Below, one piece after another: positions 43,223-53,698 of a stretch of DNA of 64,000 bases (its first letter is position 1; every line of letters begins with the position of its first letter). Location of the stretch: contig NC_015703.1 of assembly GCF_000218895.1 (NCBI RefSeq), forward strand, positions 2,803,001 to 2,867,000, given 5' to 3'. The notes below the pieces were generated by a model, which saw only the letters and a list, made by a program, of their open reading frames with translations, made no database searches and was not told where the DNA came from. The translations under genes and the position numbers were made by a program. The DNA is from Runella slithyformis DSM 19594. Lineage in GTDB: Bacteria > Bacteroidota > Bacteroidia > Cytophagales > Spirosomataceae.

Positions 43223-44911
43223 TTAATACCCCGCATTCTGTTTCAAATACCCGGGAATGTTGGAGGCTCCGTCGATGGCCGTTTGAGGAATCGGAAACAC
43301 GCGTTTATTTTTGTCGGTGTTGGTTTTTTCGGTCCAGATGCCTTCGTATTTGCCGAAACGGATCATGTCGGAGCGGCGAAGCATTTCCCAGTAAAACTCA
43401 AATCCGCGCTCACGGAACAGCAGGTCGAGCGACATGCTTGTGAGGGCCGGTGCGGGAGTGGTCGCGGTACGGGCGGCCCGTACAAGGTTTACGTCGGCAA
43501 GGGCACTTGCGGCATCGTTGCTTTTGCGCAATTTGGCTTCGGCCCGCATCAGGTATACATCGGCCAAACGCAGGATGACGATGTCGGCTTCGCCGAAGTT
43601 ACGTCCGCTCACGGATTTTTTGCTGAATTCGTATTTCTCTACGCGGTAGCCCGTATTGTAGTTGCTGCCGGCTACGGTAAAATCAATCTGCTCGGTAAAA
43701 TCAACGGGCAGCGTAGGCTTGTTACGCGTATCGTGGAAAAGCTTGCCCACTTTCATTTTGCCGTCAGGACATTTCAAAAATACGCCGTTTCTCCGGATAA
43801 GGCCGTATTGCTGTCCGCGCAGGATACCACGGTTGATGTTGAAGTTTTCGGCGGCAACGCATGAATCGGCGGGGTTGGAATAGATGCTTAGGTTTTGCTT
43901 GTAGAATCGGGGGTCAGCCGCTGCGGGGTCTTTGGTCCCGTAGGCGGCTACCCACGAACGGTAAAAATCAGGCGTAATGGCCGGACCGTCGGTTCCGTTG
44001 GCGTTGGGGTAGGCAGGCAGCGGGAACTGGTCGCCGGAAAGCGAGAAATAGGCCATGCGGTTGTGTCCGTTCAGGTCGGCGCGCTGGTCTACCGCAAAGA
44101 TCAGCTCTTTGTTGTTGTGATTATCATCGTTGAAAATGGAGAAATAATCCCTCGACAGCTGATACATGCCCGAGTTGATGATCTTATCGCTGTATTCCAC
44201 CACTTTGTCCATGTCTTCGGGCTTGAAATTAAACTGGGCCGCATACGGATCACGGTATACGGCAGCGTTGAGGTACAGGCGCGCCAGCAATCCCCATACG
44301 ACTCCTTTGGAGATACGCCCGGGACCTACGTTGGGGTCTACCAGCGGTTCAATGGCGAGCAATTCGCTTTTGATGTATTCGACGGCTTCGTCGCCTCGGA
44401 TGATCTTTGAGGTAGCTCCCAAATCATCTTTGACAAATACCAACCCAAACATGTCCAGGGTCAGCATTGAATAATACGCCCGCATTCCTCTGGCTTCGGC
44501 CAGGAACGTTTTTGCCGACGGATCGTTGAGCGTAGGCAGCGCATTGATGGCGGTGATGGAGCGCGACATCCCCTGCAAAATGAAGTTCCAGGTGTTACGG
44601 ATGTTGGGATCGGTGCTGGTGTGCGTATGCTGGTGCATGGCCAGGTAGATACCGTTGTCGCCCCAATCGGTGCCGCCCCGATACGGCAGAATCGCCTCGT
44701 CGGACGATATTTCCTGTAGGGTAAAATAGTTGGTATGCTGAAAGATACTCGGCAGCAGCGCATACACGGGCGAGATGATTCCTTCAGCGGCCTGCTTGTC
44801 GGAAAGACCGGAAGCCGAGGATTCGTCCAACACGATTTCGTTGAGATCGGTACAGCTGTTGAGCATCACCAGCCCAACCGCGGTCATCAGTATAGATAGT
44901 TTCTTTTTCAT
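43223..44911 (-). CDS. SusD/RagB-family lipoprotein
   Basis: 562-residue lipoprotein with lipobox MLNSC (Cys about 20). SusD features include TFLAEARGMRAYYSMLTLDM, VVWGLLARLYLNAAVY, IVILRLADVYLMRAEAKLR, RERGFEFYWEMLRR and the ending YLKQNAGY. Encoded 11 bp after its SusC. The aromatic residues that would contact a glycan cannot be assigned from sequence. Substrate unknown; no hydrolase or regulator stands directly beside it. Confidence 0.92.
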   Translation of the reverse strand: MKKKLSILMTAVGLVMLNSCTDLNEIVLDESSASGLSDKQAAEGIISPVYALLPSIFQHTNYFTLQEISSDEAILPYRGGTDWGDNGIYLAMHQHTHTSTDPNIRNTWNFILQGMSRSITAINALPTLNDPSAKTFLAEARGMRAYYSMLTLDMFGLVFVKDDLGATSKIIRGDEAVEYIKSELLAIEPLVDPNVGPGRISKGVVWGLLARLYLNAAVYRDPYAAQFNFKPEDMDKVVEYSDKIINSGMYQLSRDYFSIFNDDNHNNKELIFAVDQRADLNGHNRMAYFSLSGDQFPLPAYPNANGTDGPAITPDFYRSWVAAYGTKDPAAADPRFYKQNLSIYSNPADSCVAAENFNINRGILRGQQYGLIRRNGVFLKCPDGKMKVGKLFHDTRNKPTLPVDFTEQIDFTVAGSNYNTGYRVEKYEFSKKSVSGRNFGEADIVILRLADVYLMRAEAKLRKSNDAASALADVNLVRAARTATTPAPALTSMSLDLLFRERGFEFYWEMLRRSDMIRFGKYEGIWTEKTNTDKNKRVFPIPQTAIDGASNIPGYLKQNAGY

Positions 44912-44922
44912 TGTTCTTACTG

Positions 44923-47900
44923 TTAAAACGTAACGTTCAAACCAAAAATGAGTGATTTAGCTTTGGGATAACTTAAGTAGTCGATTCCGTAAGACGAAAC
45001 CCCGTTGATGGTCCGGTCGGTATTTACTTCGGGGTCATAGCCATCATACTTGGTGATCACGAATAAATTTTGAGCCGTGGCCGAGACCCGAATGCCCGCG
45101 ATCCATTGGTTGATGCCAAGGGCTTTGGTGTTTATGTTGTATCCTAACGAAAGGTTGTTCAGGCGGAAGAACGCACCGTCTTTCAGGTAGCGCGTTGATA
45201 CCGGAGCGGCGTTGTTGACCGACTCATTGGGGGCCGCAATGGCTTCAGCGGTGGTGTTGATCCCTTTCGACAGTCTCAGTTTATAAAAGTTGGCGTTAGC
45301 GGTGTTGTCGTAAAGCTTGTTGCCGGATACACCGTTAAAGTTGGCTACCAGATCGAGTCCTTTGTAGGCAATGCTTGTATTGAAGTTGAACTGCTTGGTG
45401 GGCAGTGCACTTCCTGCTGCTACGCGGTCTTTGTCGGTCACGATACCGTCGCCGTCGGCATCCAGAAAAGTGCTGATGCCTTTATCATCAAAGCCTGTGA
45501 ATTGTTTGAGGTAAAAGGTACCGATGGGCTGATTATTGATGTAACCGTTGATGGTGGCCGAAGTGAGGCCCGAACCGGAGGCCGCGCCGGAAGGAATCAC
45601 GGAATAAGGAGAGTTCGTTACTTTATTTTTGATGAACGTTACGTTACCGCCAATGTCAAAGCGCAGGCCATTGGTGCCGATATGACGATAATTCAATTCC
45701 AACTCCAAGCCTTGGTTTCTAATGTTCATATCGGCCACATTGGTCCAGAACGTACCGGCCGGCTGAACCGGGTCAGCCGGGATGACTTCCAGCAGAATAT
45801 TATTGGACAGTTTGTTGAAATAGTCGATGGTTCCGGACAATGCTCCGTTGAACAGGCCGAAATCAAGCCCTATGTCGGTCTGGGTGGATACTTCCCACTG
45901 AATGTTGGGGTTGGCCAGGCGCGAGTACGAAGTGCCCGGAGCATACGGGCCGGTGGCATACAGCGGGTAGCTGGTGGTGCCGGATACCTGCGAGGTAAAC
46001 AACGCCTGCGTGATTTTGGACGGGATTTCCTGATTCCCCGTTTTTCCCCAACCGGCCCGCAGTTTTAAATCGCTGAATGGCAGTGATTTCATGAACGATT
46101 CTTCCGAAAGTCTCCAACCTACTGAAAACGAAGGGAATACCCCGTATTTGTTGTTGGAACCGAATTTGGAAGAACCGTCGGCCCGTACGGTGGCCGTCAT
46201 CAGATAGCGGTCTTTGTATTGGTAATTGACCCGCGAAAAGAACGACTGCAATTCGTTAATCACCGCATAACCGCCCGGCTTATTATTGGCCAATGTCAGT
46301 TCCTGGCCAAGGCCGGGGTTGTAGATCGGCTCAATGCCGGAGATCGGGAATTTATTGATGCTGTTGCTGCGTCCCTGCACAAATATTTTTTGGTACGAAT
46401 GTCCTACTAATGCCGAAAGGTTGTGGTCGGTTTGGTTCAACGTATACGTCAGGTAGTTTTCGATCAGTTTGTTGTTGTTGTAGGTATAGATGGTCTCGAG
46501 GCGGCCATCCTGCAACGGCACTGCATTGGGCAAAGATTGCAGGTCACGTACGGAGTTGGAATTGTCGATACCGAAATTGAGTTTATACACCAATCCTTTG
46601 ATAATGGTAAACGATGGTGAGATATTACCGATGACCCGGTTGGTTTTGGTAATGTCTTTTTCCAACTTGAGCGGAATAAGCGGGTTGATGCCGCTGGCGT
46701 ATCTGAAAGGCTCCCCATTGGCATCATAGGCCGGATAGGTAGGATTGGCGGAAATGGCCCCGCCCAGCATTGCGCCAAATGGCGGACGCTCATTTAAGGT
46801 AGAGCTGGCATTTAAATTTACATCAATGCTCAGGCGATCGTTCAGCAATTTTTGATTGACATTGATACGACCTGAATACCGGTTGAGCTGACTGTTCTTT
46901 AAAATACCTTCCTGATTTTGCAGGCCCAATGACGCATAATACGTCAGTTTATCGGCGCCGCCGCCAAACGATAAGTTATGGTTTTGGGTATAGGCCGTAC
47001 GGGTTACTTCTTTTTGCCAATCGGTATTTGCTTTCAGATCTTCCAGCACACCACCCACGGCAGGTACCTGCTTACGGTACTCATCGGCCGTAAAGACGTC
47101 GAGTGCGCGGGCCATGGTCGAGATTCCGACGTTGGAAGAAAAGGTAAGATTGGAAAACCCGGCTTTGCCTTTTTTCGTGGTGATGAGTACCACTCCATTC
47201 GCCCCGCGTGAGCCATAAATAGCGGTAGCCGAAGCATCTTTCAGCACGTCGATGGACTCAATATCCTGCGGGTTCAGAAACGTCAGCGGGTTGATGGCAC
47301 CACCGGTGCCGGAGTTGTCCAGGGCCATTCCGTCGATGACAAACAGAGGCGTACTGCCCGTACGAACTCCGCCCGGACCCCGGATGGTGATGGATTGGGC
47401 ACCGCCCGGCTCGCCGCTGGCGGAAGTGACGTTGACCCCCGCTACTTTTCCCTGCAAAAGCTGCTCGGGAGAGTTGATGATCCCTTTGTTAAAATCAGTG
47501 GCTTTAAGGGATTTGACGGAGCCCGTCATATCTTTTTTCGTGGTGCTGCCGTACCCGATGACCACCACCTGCGCAAGGTCAGAAGCACTTGATTTAAGAG
47601 AGGCATCTACTGAGTTGCGGGCCCCGACGATGATCTCCTGTTTTTCGTAGCCGATAAACCCAAAGACCAACACGGCTTTGTCATCGGGAACGACCAATGT
47701 ATACGAGCCGTTTGCGTCGGTATTGGTGCCTTTTTGCGTTCCTTTGATCACGACGCTGCACCCGGCCAATGGTTCATTGGTTGTGGCATCCGTGACACGT
47801 CCGGCCACGGTTTTGTCAGCGGTTTTTACGGTGCCCCGTACCGAAGCACTGGCCGCTTCCGGTGAAAGCAGCAAAGCTCCCCCCAGCAAAAAGGACCATA

Positions 47901-47940
47901 AAAGCCATTTTGGAGGCAGTAAGTTGTACATATTTTTCAT
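44923..47940 (-). CDS. SusC/RagA-family TonB-dependent transporter
   Basis: 1005-residue outer-membrane importer: signal peptide about 1-33, CarboxypepD_reg domain (VAGRVTDATTNEPLAGCSVV), TonB box near LAQVVVIGYGS, plug with GGVRTGSTPLFVIDGMALD and ASATAIYGSRGANGVVLITTKKG, and a barrel ending LIFGLNVTF. Divergent to another SusC gene at 48511. A TTAACAA-a-TTGTTAA palindrome (47995-48009) and a GACCTTTG box (47976-47983) lie upstream but without ideal minus-33 spacing. Confidence 0.92.
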   Translation of the reverse strand: MKNMYNLLPPKWLLWSFLLGGALLLSPEAASASVRGTVKTADKTVAGRVTDATTNEPLAGCSVVIKGTQKGTNTDANGSYTLVVPDDKAVLVFGFIGYEKQEIIVGARNSVDASLKSSASDLAQVVVIGYGSTTKKDMTGSVKSLKATDFNKGIINSPEQLLQGKVAGVNVTSASGEPGGAQSITIRGPGGVRTGSTPLFVIDGMALDNSGTGGAINPLTFLNPQDIESIDVLKDASATAIYGSRGANGVVLITTKKGKAGFSNLTFSSNVGISTMARALDVFTADEYRKQVPAVGGVLEDLKANTDWQKEVTRTAYTQNHNLSFGGGADKLTYYASLGLQNQEGILKNSQLNRYSGRINVNQKLLNDRLSIDVNLNASSTLNERPPFGAMLGGAISANPTYPAYDANGEPFRYASGINPLIPLKLEKDITKTNRVIGNISPSFTIIKGLVYKLNFGIDNSNSVRDLQSLPNAVPLQDGRLETIYTYNNNKLIENYLTYTLNQTDHNLSALVGHSYQKIFVQGRSNSINKFPISGIEPIYNPGLGQELTLANNKPGGYAVINELQSFFSRVNYQYKDRYLMTATVRADGSSKFGSNNKYGVFPSFSVGWRLSEESFMKSLPFSDLKLRAGWGKTGNQEIPSKITQALFTSQVSGTTSYPLYATGPYAPGTSYSRLANPNIQWEVSTQTDIGLDFGLFNGALSGTIDYFNKLSNNILLEVIPADPVQPAGTFWTNVADMNIRNQGLELELNYRHIGTNGLRFDIGGNVTFIKNKVTNSPYSVIPSGAASGSGLTSATINGYINNQPIGTFYLKQFTGFDDKGISTFLDADGDGIVTDKDRVAAGSALPTKQFNFNTSIAYKGLDLVANFNGVSGNKLYDNTANANFYKLRLSKGINTTAEAIAAPNESVNNAAPVSTRYLKDGAFFRLNNLSLGYNINTKALGINQWIAGIRVSATAQNLFVITKYDGYDPEVNTDRTINGVSSYGIDYLSYPKAKSLIFGLNVTF

Positions 47941-48510
47941 AAAATAAACAGTTGTTTGTTTTGAATAATGCAGTGCAAAGGTCAGATTAAGCCGTTAACA
48001 AATTGTTAAGCGAGCATTATCTAACCATTGCGTTTAGCGATGGTGAAATTGGACAGCAGAAAGGGAACACCTCAAAAAATTAACCCATGTTCTGCAAAAA
48101 AGAGGAGGAAACGGTCAGTTGAGAGCCCGGAAGACGGGAGAAATACTTTTTTCATCAGGTAGAGCGATTAAGAATATGTGAAAGAGGAAGGAAATTCTCT
48201 ACAATAGTATAATTGAATTCTTTAAATAAAAAACATGGCCTTATTTAAATCCTATGCAAACGTTTGAAATAATGGAAAGATTTAAAATAATGGATTCATA
48301 TATTTCCTTTTATAGTCTTTTTGTGAATGCGATTAAAAGGTTTTAGTCGAAAACGCAGATTGTCGCGATAAATCCCAAAAAGTGAGGGATGAATCTGCTT
48401 TTTAGTTTATTATTTTAAAATATTTCAAGTAAAAGTATTACATAAACCTGCTTTAAAGCGAGGTTGCAGTTTGCTGGACCGCTTTTCTCACTTAATTTAT
48501 CTAACAAAAT
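47941..48510. other. 570-bp divergent regulatory gap between two susC genes
   Basis: No gene seen. It contains the palindrome TTAACAA-a-TTGTTAA (47995-48009), a TTTAAATAA/TTATTTAAA inverted repeat (48221-48249), a LacI-type half-symmetrical CAAACGTTTG site (48257-48266), and a terminator-like hairpin in the leader of the plus-strand SusC gene. Confidence 0.55.
48355..48404 (+). promoter_or_regulatory. Attenuator-like hairpin in susC leader
   Basis: GCAGATT (48355-48361) pairs with AATCTGC (48392-48398), with an inner ATCCC/GGGAT stem and a TTTTTA tail. It stands about 110 bases before the SusC ATG, where read-through control could act. Confidence 0.45.
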
Positions 48511-51500
48511 ATGAAAAAACATCTTTACCTAGCCATGCTTTTGTGGCTTTGTGCGCTTGGTTCATGGGCGCAAAGCCGCTTAACAGGACGCGTAACCGAC
48601 GCGGCAGATAATGCCCCTCTCCCCGGAGTAAGTGTGCTCCTTAAAGGAACAAATACGGGGGTGACTACCGATGGTGAAGGCCGCTTCAGTCTTCCAAATG
48701 CCGCTTCCAACAGCGTATTGGTCATTTCCTACATTGGTTATCTCTCACAGGAGATCAGTGTTGGGAGTCGTACCAACATTGACGTTGCTTTGGCAGTCGA
48801 TGTAAAATCGCTGTCAGAAGTCGTAGTAACGGGCTACGCCTCACAACGTAAAAAAGACATTACCGGTGCCGTAACGGTGGTCAATGCCAAAGACCTGACG
48901 GCAGTACCTGCGGCGAGTGTTACTCAGATGCTTCAGGGACGCGCTTCCGGGGTAGTGGTTGGAAATGACAACTCGCCCGGCGGAGGTACCATGGTGCGTA
49001 TTCGCGGGTTTGGTTCTATCAACAACAACAGCCCTTTGTACGTGATTGACGGCGTACCTACTCAGGGAACACTCAATCAGATTAACCCCAATGACATAGA
49101 GTCGATGCAGGTGTTGAAGGATGCCTCTGCGGCTTCTATCTACGGTGCACGTGCCGCCAATGGGGTGGTGATCATCACGACCAAAAAAGGAAAGACCGGC
49201 GAGCCGAGCATTACGTTCGATTTCTACAGCGGTACGCAGCGTCCCGGTAAAATGCTTGACCTGCTGAATACTAAAGAGTTGGGTGAATACCTGTATCAAT
49301 CGGAAATTGGTGCCGGCAAAAACCCTTCCGTAACATCCCCTTCTGCGCAGTATAGATTTGGACCCAACGGAGAGCAAACCATTGCGGATTATATCTATCC
49401 CAACGTGTACGGAGCGCTTCCTTCCAATTTTACGTATACCAACGATATTGCCGATCCGAACCTGGGCAGAACGGCTTTTAACATCACCAAAGCCAACAAA
49501 GAAGGAACCAATTGGCAGGATGCTATATTTGACCCCGCTCCGATCGCTAACTTCCAGATCGGTGCTACCGGTGGTTCCAAATCAGGCAAATATGCCATTT
49601 CGGCCAATTACTTCAAGCAGGACGGTATTCTGAGATATACCAAATATGACCGCTACTCACTGCGCGCCAACACTGAGTTTACCAAAGGTAAGGTAACCAT
49701 CGGTGAAAACTTTACGTTCTCATACGACGAAAGACAGGGAATCACCAACAACGACGAGTCAAACCCCATCATGTTTGCGATTCGTGTGCACCCGATCATT
49801 CCGGTATTTGACATTACGGGCGGTCCGGTAGAGTTGGGCGGAACCAACACTTCGCCTTTCAACGGTTTTGCCGGAAGCCGCGGCAGTAACCTTGGAAATG
49901 CTCCTAACCCCTTGGCAAGATTGTACCGCGAAAAAGATAACATCACCAAAGGCTCACACGTATTCGGAAACGTTTTTGCCGAAGTCGATATCTTACCGGG
50001 ACTGAAGGCAAGAACCAGCCTCGGTCTTGAGTATAACCAATTCAACCGCTCAGAATACTTCCACCGTGATATTGAGGCTGCTGAAGCAAGAAACGCCAAC
50101 AGCCTGAACGTTATCAACAACTTTGACCGCTCATTGACGTGGTTTAACACCTTAAATTACAACAAAACGTTCGGCGTTCATTCATTGAATGTGTTGGTGG
50201 GAACAGAAGCCGTTAAAACGTATGCCGTGGGCTTTCAGGCCAGCAGAAGCAGCTTTGCCTTTGATGACTTGGATTACCGCTATCTTGATGCAGGTTCAGC
50301 GGCCGGTCTAAGCAACGCCGGAGCTGGGGCTACGCTGAGCTCACTCTTCTCGCAGTTTGGAAAAGTGAATTACTCCTACAAGGAACTTTTGCTGGCAGAT
50401 TTTACCCTGCGTCGTGATGGTTCTTCGCGCTTTTCGGCCGCCAACCGTTATGGGGTATTCCCCGCGTTTTCGGTCGGTTTGCGTATGACCGAACTTGACT
50501 TCATGAAAGATGTGAAGTTTGTAAACGATCTGAAAGTACGTGTAGGTTGGGGTAAAACCGGTAACCAGTTGATTCCTAACGTATATAATGCGTATACCCT
50601 CTATGCCGCAGACCCTTCCAACAACGGATATGATATCAACGGTACGGGGTCATCCATCGTTGGTGGGTTTGACTTGGTACAGTTTGGTAACCCGAACGGT
50701 AAGTGGGAAACCAACACTTCGACCAACATCGGTGTGGACGCCGTTGTCTTAAACAACAAACTGGAAGTGGTATTGGACGTTTATAACCGTTTGACTACGG
50801 ATATGTTGACCCAAATCGCCATCCCACGGACGGCCGGCTCGGGGACCATTCCTTTTACCAATATCGGTTCTGTACAAAACAGAGGGGTTGATGTCGGTCT
50901 TAACTTCCGCGATAAAAAAGGGGATTTCCGTTATCAGGTAGGTGTTAATTTCGGACATTACAAAAATGAAGTGAAGAAGTTGAACGACGACCCCAACGCC
51001 ACTGTATTTGGATTCACTACCCGTTTGCCGTCTATTTCAGCGACCAAAGCAGGTTTGCCGATCGCGAGCTACTACGGTTATATTGTTGACGGTGTGATCA
51101 AAGATGATGCAGAGGCCGCCGCTGCGCCTAAATTCGGTTCGTATACCAGAGCAGGGGTGTTCAAATTCAGAGATACCAACGGTGACGGTATCATTACGGC
51201 CGCCGACAGAACCATCATCGGCAATCCGCATCCCGACTTTACCTATGGTATCAACGTAAACCTTGGATATAAAAACTGGGATCTTACCATGTTCGGTCAG
51301 GGAGTACAGGGAAATCAGATCTTCAATTATGTGAGATACTGGACCGATTTCAACGTATTCCAGGGAAACAGATCTAAGGATATGCTTTATAATTCATGGA
51401 AAAAACCGGGTGACGATGCCAAATTGCCCCGTTTGAATTCGGGCGATGCTACCAGTCAGCAGGTTTCTTCTTACTTCCTCGAAGATGGCTCTTACCTCCG

Positions 51501-51744
51501 CCTGAAAAATATCCAATTGACCTATACTCTTCCTTCTTCCCTCCTGAAAAAAGCGGGTATGGGTTCAGCGCAGGTGTATATTCAGGGACAGAACATTTTG
51601 ACCCTTACAAAGTATTCAGGGCTTGATCCTGACATCAACTTGAGAAGATCAGGCAATGACAACCAGGATATCCACATGGGTATTGATGAAGGTGCTTACC
51701 CGGTTGCAAAGTCGTACATCGTTGGATTGCGGTTTGGTTTTTAA
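48511..51744 (+). CDS. SusC/RagA-family TonB-dependent transporter
   Basis: 1077-residue outer-membrane importer. Signal peptide about 1-20 (GSWAQ), CarboxypepD_reg domain (GRVTDAADNAPLPGVSVLLKG), TonB-box region LSEVVVTGYAS, plug with IRGFGSINNNSPLYVIDGV and AAASIYGARAANG-like motif, barrel ending YIVGLRFGF. Resembles the SusC at 10956 more than the minus-strand copies, judging by plug wording and length (1077 against 1076). Paired SusD follows 22 bp downstream. Confidence 0.93.
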   Translation: MKKHLYLAMLLWLCALGSWAQSRLTGRVTDAADNAPLPGVSVLLKGTNTGVTTDGEGRFSLPNAASNSVLVISYIGYLSQEISVGSRTNIDVALAVDVKSLSEVVVTGYASQRKKDITGAVTVVNAKDLTAVPAASVTQMLQGRASGVVVGNDNSPGGGTMVRIRGFGSINNNSPLYVIDGVPTQGTLNQINPNDIESMQVLKDASAASIYGARAANGVVIITTKKGKTGEPSITFDFYSGTQRPGKMLDLLNTKELGEYLYQSEIGAGKNPSVTSPSAQYRFGPNGEQTIADYIYPNVYGALPSNFTYTNDIADPNLGRTAFNITKANKEGTNWQDAIFDPAPIANFQIGATGGSKSGKYAISANYFKQDGILRYTKYDRYSLRANTEFTKGKVTIGENFTFSYDERQGITNNDESNPIMFAIRVHPIIPVFDITGGPVELGGTNTSPFNGFAGSRGSNLGNAPNPLARLYREKDNITKGSHVFGNVFAEVDILPGLKARTSLGLEYNQFNRSEYFHRDIEAAEARNANSLNVINNFDRSLTWFNTLNYNKTFGVHSLNVLVGTEAVKTYAVGFQASRSSFAFDDLDYRYLDAGSAAGLSNAGAGATLSSLFSQFGKVNYSYKELLLADFTLRRDGSSRFSAANRYGVFPAFSVGLRMTELDFMKDVKFVNDLKVRVGWGKTGNQLIPNVYNAYTLYAADPSNNGYDINGTGSSIVGGFDLVQFGNPNGKWETNTSTNIGVDAVVLNNKLEVVLDVYNRLTTDMLTQIAIPRTAGSGTIPFTNIGSVQNRGVDVGLNFRDKKGDFRYQVGVNFGHYKNEVKKLNDDPNATVFGFTTRLPSISATKAGLPIASYYGYIVDGVIKDDAEAAAAPKFGSYTRAGVFKFRDTNGDGIITAADRTIIGNPHPDFTYGINVNLGYKNWDLTMFGQGVQGNQIFNYVRYWTDFNVFQGNRSKDMLYNSWKKPGDDAKLPRLNSGDATSQQVSSYFLEDGSYLRLKNIQLTYTLPSSLLKKAGMGSAQVYIQGQNILTLTKYSGLDPDINLRRSGNDNQDIHMGIDEGAYPVAKSYIVGLRFGF

Positions 51745-51766
51745 TCTTAGTTGACAATCATTATTC

Positions 51767-53542
51767 ATGAATCAAACAATGAAAAAAATAATCTCATTAC
51801 TCTTCCTGGTCGGCTTAAGCTTCTCGTGTTCTGAAAGCTTTTTTGACCTAAAACCCCAGGGACGTGCTTCCCTGGCGCAGTTAAGTACTAAAAACGGGGT
51901 AAATGCCTTATTGATAGGTGCGTATTCGCTCATGGACGGAGTCGGTGCGGGAAATACAGGCCGTCAGTCAACGATCTCAAATTACGTATTCGGAGGAATC
52001 AGCAGCGATGATGCCGTAAAAGGAACCGATGCGGGTGACCAACCCGAACAATCGTTTATCGAGCAGTACAACTGGTTGTCGGATAATACCTATTTTCTGG
52101 GAAAATGGTGGCATTCATACGACGGCGTGGCCCGTTGCAATGAGGTGATTCAAATTGTAAGCAGTCCGGAGGTAAAAGACATGACGGACGCCGAAAAAAC
52201 GCAGGTTATTGCCGAAGCTCGCTTTTTGAGAGGCCACTACCATTTCGAAGCCAAGAAAATGTGGAATAGAGTGCCTTATATCGACGAGAAAGTCTATGTT
52301 TCTGCGGATCCTAACTCTACAAAAGTACCGAATACCGAAGATATTTGGGCGAAGATCGAAGCTGATTTTGATTTTGCCGCCAAAAACCTTCCCGGTGTAC
52401 AGGCCCAAAAAGGCCGGGCTACTCAATGGGCCGCTAAATCGTATTTGGCAAAAGCAATGATTTTTCAGAAAAAATGGGCAGCCGCTAAAACGCTGTTGGA
52501 AGATGTTCTGAAAAATTCAGGTAAGAAACTGGTGGCCAATTACCATGACAATTACAGAACAACCGGAAACAATAACAGCGAGTCGATTTTTGAAGTACAG
52601 TTTTCTGTCAACGACGGTACGACCGGAAACAACGGAAACGCCGGCGATAACCTGAACTGGCCCTATTCGGCTACTGCCCCCGGCAGAGGTTGCTGCGGAT
52701 TCTATCAGCCTTCACATAACCTGGTGAATGCCTTCAAAACCGAAAATGGTCTGCCGATGATCGGAGACGCTGCTGACGGTACTTTAGATACGTACAATAG
52801 AGTTGATTTGCCGAATGATCAAGGGATTGTTGCTTCGGCGGCATTTTCGCTGGATAAATCAATTCCCGTTGATCCGCGTTTGGACTGGACAGTTGGGCGT
52901 CGCGGAGTAAACTTCCTTGACTGGGGTCCGATGCCGGGTTCAACCTGGATTCGTGATCAGGCGTATGCGGGTCCGTTTACGGGAAAAAAATGGATGTATT
53001 ATTTGTCAGAAGAAAACAGCACTACGCACTCCACCAGCCGACGTAACGTTAACAACAACTACCGTTTGATCAAATTATCGCACGTCGTTTTGTGGTTGGC
53101 TGAATGCGAAGTGGAGTTGGGTAATCTGGCGGCGGCCGAAGGCTACGTAAACCAGATCCGTCTGCGGGCTAAAACCGGCTCGGTACAGGATGCCAGCGTC
53201 AACTATCAGGTAGATGCTTATCCGTCGGGTACGTTTGCCGGCAAAGGTGCCGACTTCGCGCGCAACGCCGTTCGTATGGAGCAACGCCTGGAGTTTGCCA
53301 TGGAAGGTCACCGCTTCTTCGACTTGGTTCGTTGGGGCATTGCGGAGAAAGTGTTGAATAAGTACGCCGCCGAAGAGTCAGTACCCGGTACAGAGCCTTC
53401 AGGTCGTAAATTTAACAAACGCAGCTACATGGTTGGAAAAGTATTTGCTACAAAAAACAATTACTTCCCGCTGCCACAGGATGAAATCCTCAACAGTCAA
53501 AAAGACGGTAAGCCTACATTGACCCAAAATCCGGGGTATTAA
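51767..53542 (+). CDS. SusD/RagB-family lipoprotein
   Basis: 591-residue lipoprotein with lipobox GLSFSC. An internal Met at residue 5 (ATG 51779) would give the more usual signal start MKKIISLLF. SusD motifs: IAEARFLRGHYHFEAKKMW, AAKSYLAKAMIFQKKW, LIKLSHVVLWLAECEVELG, MEGHRFFDLVRWG, LPLPQDEILNSQ and ending NPGY. Contains GCCGFYQPSHNL, shared with the SusD at 14218, which supports duplication of the pair. A very long hairpin follows its stop. Confidence 0.92.
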   Translation: MNQTMKKIISLLFLVGLSFSCSESFFDLKPQGRASLAQLSTKNGVNALLIGAYSLMDGVGAGNTGRQSTISNYVFGGISSDDAVKGTDAGDQPEQSFIEQYNWLSDNTYFLGKWWHSYDGVARCNEVIQIVSSPEVKDMTDAEKTQVIAEARFLRGHYHFEAKKMWNRVPYIDEKVYVSADPNSTKVPNTEDIWAKIEADFDFAAKNLPGVQAQKGRATQWAAKSYLAKAMIFQKKWAAAKTLLEDVLKNSGKKLVANYHDNYRTTGNNNSESIFEVQFSVNDGTTGNNGNAGDNLNWPYSATAPGRGCCGFYQPSHNLVNAFKTENGLPMIGDAADGTLDTYNRVDLPNDQGIVASAAFSLDKSIPVDPRLDWTVGRRGVNFLDWGPMPGSTWIRDQAYAGPFTGKKWMYYLSEENSTTHSTSRRNVNNNYRLIKLSHVVLWLAECEVELGNLAAAEGYVNQIRLRAKTGSVQDASVNYQVDAYPSGTFAGKGADFARNAVRMEQRLEFAMEGHRFFDLVRWGIAEKVLNKYAAEESVPGTEPSGRKFNKRSYMVGKVFATKNNYFPLPQDEILNSQKDGKPTLTQNPGY

Positions 53543-53622
53543 ACTTCTTATTTTTTGTCGGCAGAGTAGGCCCCGCAGCAGTCAGGAATGTACGGGAGGG
53601 AGCGTACTGCTGCCGGAGCTGC

Positions 53623-53677
53623 TACTGTTTCCATAAAAAAACTCCGCTTTTGGCGGAGTTTTTTTATGGAAACAGTA
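53623..53677. terminator. Very strong bidirectional terminator
   Basis: 25-bp perfect inverted repeat (53623-53647 / 53653-53677) with a 5-base loop; the centre AAAAAAACTCCGC / GCGGAGTTTTTTT carries T-runs on both strands. It separates the convergent susD and crtB genes. Confidence 0.92.
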
Positions 53678-53698
53678 AAGAGTACAAACTGTTAATGG

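Noticed and set aside
48257-48266. CAAACGTTTG as a firm LacI-family operator
   Set aside because: A 10-base palindrome can arise by chance and no LacI-type regulator is in the window; mentioned only within the gap.
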